From positions 1-10,280 of the forward strand of contig JADGGF010000121.1 in assembly GCA_019690055.1 (NCBI GenBank): a stretch of 10,280 nucleotides of DNA, in the 5' to 3' direction. This DNA is from Micromonosporaceae bacterium (lineage in GTDB: Bacteria > Actinomycetota > Actinomycetes > Mycobacteriales > Micromonosporaceae). The first letter of the stretch is position 1. Each line of letters begins with the position of its first letter. Positions 5,483-10,280 of the stretch are shown in pieces. A program made the translations under genes and the position numbers. Under the pieces are notes generated by a model. It searched no databases. It saw only the letters and a list, made by a program, of their open reading frames with translations, and was not told the DNA's origin.

Positions 5483-5995
5483 GTGAGTGCGGTGGGTTCT
5501 GGGGGCTCCGCTCCCAGAAGTGACTTCGCGCAGTTCTACGCTGCGCAGTTCCACGGGATCACGGTTCAGGTGTTCGCGTACACCGGCGATCTCCCGCTTG
5601 CGCAGGACATCGCCCAGGAGGCGTTCACGCGCGCGGTTATCCGGTGGGAGAAGCTGCGCACCTATGACGACCCGGCCGCCTGGGTCCGGCGGGTCGCGTT
5701 CAACCTGGCCTCCAGCCGGTGGCGGCACATTCGCATCGCCTCGGCCTACCTGCGGCGACAGCGGGAGCAGCATGTCGACGGGCCGGGTCCGGACCGAGTC
5801 GCGCTGGCCCGGGCGCTGGCCACGCTGCCGAATCGGCACCGGCGGGCCGTGATCCTGCACTATCTCGCCGACCTGTCCATCGCCGACATCGCCCGTCAGG
5901 AGGGCGTCTCGCCGAACACCGTCAAGTCGTGGCTGCATCGAGGGCGCGCGGAGCTCGCGGCCCAGCTCGGCGACGCGAGGGAGGTGCGTTCATGA
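5483..5995 (+). CDS. ECF-type RNA polymerase sigma factor (copy 2)
   Basis: A 170-residue ECF sigma factor paralogous to copy 1 at 1299. Region 2 begins at DFAQFYAAQFHGITV and runs through AQDIAQEAFTRAVIRWEKL to AFNLASSRWRHIR. Region 4 contains LPNRHRRAVILHYLADLSI and IADIARQEGVSPNTVKSWLH. By hand alignment about 134 of 157 positions match copy 1. Differences cluster at the end of region 2 (WRHIR versus WRRGR) and around the region 4 helix-turn-helix (EGVSPN versus ENVPAN), so promoter choice could have shifted slightly. The start is the GTG at 5483, 5 nt after GGAGG (5473-5477). An in-frame GTG at 5366 would add 39 residues that read through the relic, the hairpin and the promoter, and is rejected. 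The extra N-terminal SAVGSGGSAPR is specific to this copy. The stop overlaps the next start (ATGA, 5992-5995). Confidence 0.93.
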   Translation: MSAVGSGGSAPRSDFAQFYAAQFHGITVQVFAYTGDLPLAQDIAQEAFTRAVIRWEKLRTYDDPAAWVRRVAFNLASSRWRHIRIASAYLRRQREQHVDGPGPDRVALARALATLPNRHRRAVILHYLADLSIADIARQEGVSPNTVKSWLHRGRAELAAQLGDAREVRS

Positions 5996-7206
5996 ACGAG
6001 TACGACGACGCCGACCTGCGGGTCGCATTCCGGGCCTTCGCCGAGGGAACGAACCGGTACATCCAGCCGCCCGGGGCCGAGCGGGCGCAGCACGTCGCGC
6101 GGGGCCGGGTCCGGTCCCGGCGGATCATCGCGACCATCGCCGTCGCCGTGGCTGTCGTGGTGCCGGCCAGCATCGTCGCCCTTATCCAGAATGGGAGGTC
6201 AGGGTCGCTGCCGATGCCCCCGGCGACCAGCACGCCGAGCACCGCCGCGACACCGACGCCCACGGCCTCGCCGACGCCCGGCGATGGGCCGGATGGCGAG
6301 CCCGTGCCGGGTCCGGGCGCCCTGGTCAACACCACGCTCACCCTGTCCTGGCCGGACCCGAGCGTGAACGAGCAATGCGGAGGACCGGTCACCATCGTCG
6401 ACGGGTTCGCGACGGTCATGGTCCAGAGTTCGATGAGATTCGACGTCGATGGCGACGGTACTCGCGAGATTGTCGCGAGCATCTTCTGCCCGATGGGCCA
6501 GGCCGGGCCGATGCTGCTGGTAGCGGTTCGACCGCATCCATCGACACCAACGATTCTCGGCACGGTGCTGGCGACCGCGTGGGGGGATGGTCCGGTCGAT
6601 CCTGAGGACCAGCAGCCGGCCGCCATCCGCGACTACGTTGGTCTGGCCGACGGCACGATTCGGGTCGATGTCGCCAACCGCATGATCTGCTGCGGTACGC
6701 CGCCGAACGCTGCGGTCGTCCAGCAGCGCACCTACCGGTGGGCCGGATCGTCCTTTATCCAGGTCGGCGGGCCGACCACGTTCGTCGCCGATCCGGCCGT
6801 CGCCGACCTGGTCGCCACGGTGCCCCCGCTGGCGTTCGGCCCACCGGTCGGGGGGTTCCGGTCCGGCACTCTATCGGTGACCATCACCAACAACGGCCCG
6901 CGCACCGCCGCCGACGTTTCGGTTTACGTCTATCACCATCTAGGGATCGAGCCGCCGAACGGGGGCGACTGGGACCGATGCCGGGAGGGCGACCACGAGT
7001 TCATCGGCATCGAGAACTTCGCGGTCTGCCGGATCGGCGATCTCGCGGCCGGGCAGACGGTCACGCTCACCCTTCCGATGCGCCGGTCGACCGACCACGA
7101 GGACGAGGAGAATCCCAGCTTCACCACGTATACCGGAGGCGTCGAGCTCCGGACCGGAACCTTCTACTACCCCACACAGACGACGTTCGACGTCGAGGCC
7201 GCGTGA
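5992..7206 (+). CDS. Single-pass membrane protein with DUF11-like C-terminus, coupled to sigma copy 2 (long form)
   Basis: A 404-residue paralogue of the protein at 1775, of no named family that I recognise. Order: cytoplasmic N-terminus with DDADLRVAFRAFA and RYIQPPGA; Arg-rich stretch; transmembrane helix at about 45-66; Pro/Thr linker at about 73-105; a domain with the FDVDGDGTREI motif and cysteines 129, 166, 233 and 234, matching the four in copy 1; then an extra domain from about residue 272 to the end. That domain has GTLSVTITNNGPRTAADVSV and CRIGDLAAGQTVTLTLP, the pattern of DUF11/CARDB-like Ig-fold repeats of cell-surface proteins, and two more cysteines (330, 346). The second acidic loop of copy 1 (DFDGNGRLD) is degenerate here. 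The ATG overlaps the sigma stop by 4 bp. It ends 4 bp from the glpX stop on the other strand. Probably a surface sensor or anti-sigma-like partner, as inferred from coupling. Confidence 0.82.
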   Translation: MNEYDDADLRVAFRAFAEGTNRYIQPPGAERAQHVARGRVRSRRIIATIAVAVAVVVPASIVALIQNGRSGSLPMPPATSTPSTAATPTPTASPTPGDGPDGEPVPGPGALVNTTLTLSWPDPSVNEQCGGPVTIVDGFATVMVQSSMRFDVDGDGTREIVASIFCPMGQAGPMLLVAVRPHPSTPTILGTVLATAWGDGPVDPEDQQPAAIRDYVGLADGTIRVDVANRMICCGTPPNAAVVQQRTYRWAGSSFIQVGGPTTFVADPAVADLVATVPPLAFGPPVGGFRSGTLSVTITNNGPRTAADVSVYVYHHLGIEPPNGGDWDRCREGDHEFIGIENFAVCRIGDLAAGQTVTLTLPMRRSTDHEDEENPSFTTYTGGVELRTGTFYYPTQTTFDVEAA

Positions 7207-7210
7207 GCGG

Positions 7211-8299
7211 TCAGACGCTGCCGGGCTCGGGTTCATGGGAGCCCGGCAGCGCCCCGTCGAAGTCCACAATGGAGTACGACCGCAGCTTCTCCAGCCGGTG
7301 GTACGAGTCGATGATCCGGATCGTGCCGCTCTTGGACCGCATGACGATCGACTGGGTGTAGGCGCCGCTGCCCCGGTACCGGACGCCGCGCAGCAGGTCA
7401 CCCGACGTGATGCCGGTGGCGGCGAAGAACACGTTGTCGCCGCGCACCAGGTCATCGGTGTACAGCACCCGGTCCAGGTCGTGCCCGGCGGCCAGCACCT
7501 TCTCCCGTTCCGCCTCGTCGCGGGGCCACAGCTTCGCCTGGATCGCCCCGCCCATGCACTTGAGGGCACACGCCGCCACGATGCCCTCGGGCGTACCGCC
7601 GATCCCCATGAGAACGTCCACATCGGACCCTTCCCGAGCGGCGCTGATCGCCCCGGCGATGTCGCCGTCGCTGATGAAGCGAATGCGGGCCCCCGTCTCG
7701 CGAACCTGCCGGACGAGTTCCTCGTGCCGCGGCCGGTCCAGGATGCAGACGGTCACGTCGGAGACGCTGGAGTGCTTCACCTTGGCGATCCGGCGCAGGT
7801 TCTCGGCCACGCCCGCCTCGATGTCGACGACGTCGGCGCAGTCCGGTCCTACCGCAAGCTTCTCCATGTAGAAGACTGCTGATGGATCGAACATGGCGCC
7901 CCGCTCGGCCAGCGCGAGCACCGCGAGGGCGTTGGGCATGCCCTTGCTCATCAGGGTGGTTCCGTCGATCGGGTCGACGGCCACGTCCACCTCGGGCCCG
8001 CCCTTCCAGTCGCCCACGTGCTCGCCGTTGTAGAGCATCGGAGCGTTGTCCTTCTCACCCTCGCCGATCACGACCACGCCGCGCATCGGCAGGGAGTTGA
8101 TGAGCCGGCGCATGGCGTCGACCGCCGCCTGGTCGCCCCCGTTCTTGTCGCCCCGGCCGACCCAACGGCCGGCGGCCATGGCAGCCGCCTCGGTCACCCG
8201 GACCAGCTCCAGCGCGAGGTTGCGGTCGAGATCCTCGGTACGGCGGGTGGCAGTGCTGTGGCGAGGGCCCGGTACGTCGGGGGTCGTGTCGTGCGTCAT
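7211..8299 (-). CDS. glpX: Class II fructose-1,6-bisphosphatase
   Basis: Hydrolyses fructose 1,6-bisphosphate to fructose 6-phosphate in gluconeogenesis, a metal-dependent cytosolic enzyme; in actinobacteria it is commonly the main FBPase. The 362 residues are a little longer than usual because of an N-terminal extension of about 22. Family motifs are DKNGGDQAAVDAM (60-72), VVIGEGEKDNAPMLYNGEHV (metal-binding, from about 76), DVAVDPIDGTTLMSKGMPNA (metal and phosphate site, from about 105) and GIGGTPEGIVAACALKCMGG. The start is ATG 8299, with AAGGAG (8311-8306) 6 nt upstream; an in-frame ATG at 8317 lies before that ribosome site. It is divergent from DUF4245, a neighbour pairing common in actinobacteria. 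Its last codons form one arm set of the hairpin at 7216-7251. Part of its 3' region exists as a relic at 5315-5372. Confidence 0.97.
   Translation of the reverse strand: MTHDTTPDVPGPRHSTATRRTEDLDRNLALELVRVTEAAAMAAGRWVGRGDKNGGDQAAVDAMRRLINSLPMRGVVVIGEGEKDNAPMLYNGEHVGDWKGGPEVDVAVDPIDGTTLMSKGMPNALAVLALAERGAMFDPSAVFYMEKLAVGPDCADVVDIEAGVAENLRRIAKVKHSSVSDVTVCILDRPRHEELVRQVRETGARIRFISDGDIAGAISAAREGSDVDVLMGIGGTPEGIVAACALKCMGGAIQAKLWPRDEAEREKVLAAGHDLDRVLYTDDLVRGDNVFFAATGITSGDLLRGVRYRGSGAYTQSIVMRSKSGTIRIIDSYHRLEKLRSYSIVDFDGALPGSHEPEPGSV
7216..7251. terminator. Hairpin shared by membrane protein 2 and glpX, inside glpX coding sequence
   Basis: CGCTGCCGGGCTC (7216-7228) and GAGCCCGGCAGCG (7239-7251) form a perfect 13-bp stem with a 10-nt loop. 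It starts 10 bp after the stop of membrane protein 2 and covers the last codons of glpX (LPGSHEPEPGS). It fits a terminator for the plus-strand operon. In the glpX direction it is formed before the stop codon, so it would act there only after the ribosome has passed. Confidence 0.72.
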
Positions 8300-8390
8300 G
8301 GCCAGCTCCTTCAGCATCGTTGCTGCGGGGTTCCTGCAAAGCTACCTGAGACATCCTGCGTGACCCATGTTGCGGCTGTATGTCCGATTG
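8300..8390. other. Leader region between glpX and the repeat array
   Basis: It holds the glpX ribosome site (CTCCTT on the plus strand, 8306-8311). On the minus strand, possible weak boxes TAGCTT and CTGACA are seen, but I cannot place a promoter with confidence. No gene is visible. Confidence 0.4.
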
Positions 8391-8483
8391 TCAGGAAGGA
8401 CTCCTTGCTGGGCATCCGGCGTCAGGAGGGAGTCCTTCCTGCGCACCAGCCGTAAGGAGGGCGTCCTTCCTGGCATCAAGGTT
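8391..8483. repeat. Three tandem 31-bp palindromic repeats
   Basis: Units at 8391-8421, 8422-8452 and 8453-8483 repeat with an exact 31-bp period. The first 20 bases of each follow TCAGGAGGGAGTCCTTCCTG with few changes, and the last 11 drift. Each unit can fold through AGGA(A/G)GG with TCCTTCCT. I recall similar AAGGAAGG..CCTTCCTT dispersed palindromes in intergenic DNA of Micromonosporaceae. The array lies between divergent glpX and DUF4245 genes, 23 bp before the latter. It is not a CRISPR, as there are no unique spacers. Confidence 0.75.
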
Positions 8484-8506
8484 GGTCGCTGGGTGAGGAT
8501 GGGCGC

Positions 8507-9148
8507 GTGTCCGACGCCAGCACCATCGACACCGGATCGGGGGCCGACGCCGTAAAGCGGGCACCGGCCGAGCAGGCACCGGCGGGCCCAACCCCCTCAG
8601 ACCCCGCAGCAGCGGACCGGGCAGCGGCGGCGCGGGCGGCGTGGCGGGACCGTACGGGCCGGGACATGCTCTTGGCGCTGGCGAGCCTGCTCGTGCCGAT
8701 CCTGCTGATCGGCGGGTTGCTGCGGGCCTGTGGCAGCGCGGCGCCCACGGTCCTGGACCCGGCCCCGGCGATCGATGACGCTCGGACCGCCGGTCTCTTC
8801 GCGGTCCTGGTCCCGCACGAGCTGGGCGAGGGCTGGCGACCAGTGCAGGCCACGTTCCTCCGGGAGAACGACGCGGTCGGCACGCTGCGCCTGGGCTACC
8901 TCACGCCGTCCGGCGGGCAGCTGCTGCTGATCGAGTCGAACGCGGACACCTCGGTCCTGCTGGCGACCGAACTGGGCGACGACGTGCGACCCGATGGCGA
9001 GGTCGTCGTGGCGGGTCGGCCCTGGACGCGGTCGGTGGTGCGCGGCGACGAACGCTCGCTCGTCCTCGTGGAGAGCGACCGCGTCATCGTGATCGTCGGC
9101 CGGGCACCCGCCGAGGAGATGACCGAACTCGCCGGGTCGCTGCGCTGA
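8507..9148 (+). CDS. DUF4245 domain membrane protein
   Basis: A 213-residue protein of unknown function, family DUF4245, conserved beside glpX in actinobacteria. The first 52 residues are Ala/Pro-rich, cytoplasmic and of low complexity. One transmembrane helix lies at about 54-72 (MLLALASLLVPILLIGGLL) and is followed by Cys75. The extracytoplasmic domain has the family features VPHELGEGWRPVQATFL, GTLRLGYLTPSGGQLLLIES, GEVVVAGRPWTR and a closing VIVIVGRAPAEEMTELAGSL. The start is GTG 8507 with AGGA (8496-8499) 7 nt upstream; no better start lies upstream and the repeat array ends at 8483. It converges on ispH with 8 bp between the stop codons. Cys75 is not in a lipobox, because the helix is internal. 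The function is not known. Confidence 0.9.
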   Translation: MSDASTIDTGSGADAVKRAPAEQAPAGPTPSDPAAADRAAAARAAWRDRTGRDMLLALASLLVPILLIGGLLRACGSAAPTVLDPAPAIDDARTAGLFAVLVPHELGEGWRPVQATFLRENDAVGTLRLGYLTPSGGQLLLIESNADTSVLLATELGDDVRPDGEVVVAGRPWTRSVVRGDERSLVLVESDRVIVIVGRAPAEEMTELAGSLR

Positions 9149-9156
9149 CCCCGGCC

Positions 9157-10185
9157 TCACGCAGACCCGGAATCGGCCAGCGAGGCGGCCACGGCGGCCG
9201 CGCGCTTCGCCTCGGCCGCGCGCATGTCGCGCTTGAGCGCCTGCGGCAGGGAGAAGGTCAGCGTCTCCTGGGCGGTGGTGACCTCGGCCACCTGGTCGAA
9301 GCCCCGCTCGGCGAGGTGGTCGATCACCTGCATGACGAGCTCGTCGGGCACGCTCGCCCCCGAGGTGAGCCCGACCGTGGACACCCCGTCGAGCCACTCG
9401 TCGTTGATCTCGTGCGCGTAGTCGATGAGGTGCGCCGCGGGCGCCCCGGCGGCCAGCGCCACCTCGACCAGCCGCACCGAGTTCGACGAGTTGCGCGAGC
9501 CCACCACGAGGACCAGGTCGCACTGCGGGGCGATCTCCTTCACCACCTGCTGCCGGTTGGAGGTGGCGTAGCAAATGTCGTCGCTCGGTGGGGATTGAAG
9601 CATCGGCAGACGCCGGCGCAGCCGTTCGACGGTCTGCATGGTCTCGTCCACGGACAGGGTGGTCTGCGACAACCACACGACCTTGTTCGGGTCGCGCACC
9701 GTCACCTTGTCGACCGCGTCGGGTCCGTCGACGAGCTGCACGTGATCCGGCGCCTCGCCGGCCGTGCCGATGACCTCCTCGTGCCCCTCGTGCCCGATCA
9801 GCAGGATGTCGTAGTCCTGCGCCGCGAATCGCCGCGCCTCCTGGTGCACCTTGGTCACCAGCGGGCAGGTCGCGTCGATCGCCCGCAGGTTCCGCTGCTT
9901 GGCCTGCTCGTACACCTCCGGCGCCACGCCGTGCGCCGAGAAGATCACGATGGCGCCCTCGGGCACCTCGTCGGTCTCCTCGACGAAGATCGCGCCCTTG
10001 GCGCTCAGCGTGCTGACCACGTGCTTGTTGTGCACGATCTGCTTGCGTACGTAGATCGGCGGGCCGTAGAGCTTGAGCGCCTCCTCGACCGTCTGCACGG
10101 CGCGGTCGACGCCGGCGCAGTAGCCGCGCGGCTTGGCGAGGAGGATGCGCTTGGCGGTCTGGGCGGGGCTCGGCGAACCGGTCAT
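9157..10185 (-). CDS. ispH: 4-hydroxy-3-methylbut-2-enyl diphosphate reductase
   Basis: Last enzyme of the MEP (non-mevalonate) isoprenoid pathway, a cytosolic iron-sulfur enzyme that reduces HMBPP to isopentenyl and dimethylallyl diphosphate. The 342 residues are slightly longer than the E. coli enzyme, with an 11-residue N-terminal lead and a C-terminal Ala/Lys-rich tail of about 30. The three cluster cysteines are Cys23 (AKPRGYCAGVDRAV), Cys107 (DATCPLVTKVH) and Cys205 (DDICYATSNRQ). Substrate-binding and catalytic residues appear as His52 in VHNKHVV, His85 in FSAHGV, His135 and Glu137 in GHEGHEEV, Thr175/176 in SQTTLSVDET, and SRNSSNS at about 230-236. All key residues are present. The ATG at 10185 has no strong ribosome site in the preceding bases, so initiation may be weak or leaderless. 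It converges on DUF4245. Confidence 0.97.
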   Translation of the reverse strand: MTGSPSPAQTAKRILLAKPRGYCAGVDRAVQTVEEALKLYGPPIYVRKQIVHNKHVVSTLSAKGAIFVEETDEVPEGAIVIFSAHGVAPEVYEQAKQRNLRAIDATCPLVTKVHQEARRFAAQDYDILLIGHEGHEEVIGTAGEAPDHVQLVDGPDAVDKVTVRDPNKVVWLSQTTLSVDETMQTVERLRRRLPMLQSPPSDDICYATSNRQQVVKEIAPQCDLVLVVGSRNSSNSVRLVEVALAAGAPAAHLIDYAHEINDEWLDGVSTVGLTSGASVPDELVMQVIDHLAERGFDQVAEVTTAQETLTFSLPQALKRDMRAAEAKRAAAVAASLADSGSA

Positions 10186-10280
10186 TGGCCCATCGTACGG
10201 TCGGTTGCGGATTTCGCCGGAGTGCCGAGTGCGGCCAGGGCCGGGGCGCAGGTCATACGGTGTCCGGGTGGGCGTTGGGG

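Noticed and set aside
8391..8483. CRISPR-like array
   Set aside because: Only three units, a contiguous 31-bp period with no unique spacers, a palindromic core and no cas genes.
8597..9676. Minus-strand 359-codon open frame across DUF4245 and ispH
   Set aside because: Runs through two recognised genes in another frame and has the low-complexity composition of a shadow frame.
10186..10280. Possible start of a plus-strand gene (for example xseA) diverging from ispH
   Set aside because: GTG codons are present at the right end but too little sequence is shown and no ribosome site or motif supports a call.

Overview
This is a GC-rich actinobacterial window, most likely from the Micromonosporaceae (Micromonospora or Actinoplanes type). 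The basis is very high GC with GTG starts, DUF4245 beside glpX and ispH, and a tandem AGGA..TCCTTCCT palindromic repeat of a kind I remember from that family. The assignment to family is inference.

Layout. Positions 1-979 (minus) hold holA, the DNA polymerase III delta subunit, cut by the left edge. From 1299 to 2623 (plus) lies an ECF sigma factor with a translationally coupled single-pass membrane protein. A large hairpin pair at 2644-2711 closes that unit. From 2731 to 5172 there is an accessory block: a GNAT acetyltransferase and a TetR repressor on the minus strand, and an NAD(P)-dependent epimerase/reductase diverging on the plus strand, with palindromic operators between the last two. 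From 5483 to 7206 a second ECF sigma factor and coupled membrane protein are paralogous to the first pair. The right part is housekeeping: glpX (minus), a DUF4245 membrane protein (plus) and ispH (minus). The last 95 bases are non-coding as far as I can see.

The main discovery is the history and architecture of the sigma/membrane-protein units. The two sigma factors are about 85% identical by hand alignment. Both overlap their partner gene by 4 bp, and both have the same bipartite element upstream (GCAACCG, 12 nt, GGGAGTGT, 3 nt, GTGTC). Between the accessory block and sigma copy 2 sit two relics: a degraded piece of the DUF11-like C-terminal domain that only membrane protein 2 still carries, then about 58 bp of the 3' part of glpX, including 28 bp identical to the intact gene. 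This is what a head-to-tail duplication of [sigma, membrane protein, glpX end] would leave. The first copy seems to have been split or truncated later by the TetR/epimerase/GNAT block, which removed its C-terminal domain.

How the genes may work together. Each membrane protein has a short cytoplasmic N-terminus, one transmembrane helix, a Pro/Thr linker and an extracytoplasmic domain with four conserved cysteines and a DVDGDG motif. I infer that each is the sensor or anti-sigma-like partner of the sigma factor it is coupled to. No known anti-sigma motif is visible, so this is a hypothesis. The TetR protein probably represses itself and the divergent epimerase gene.
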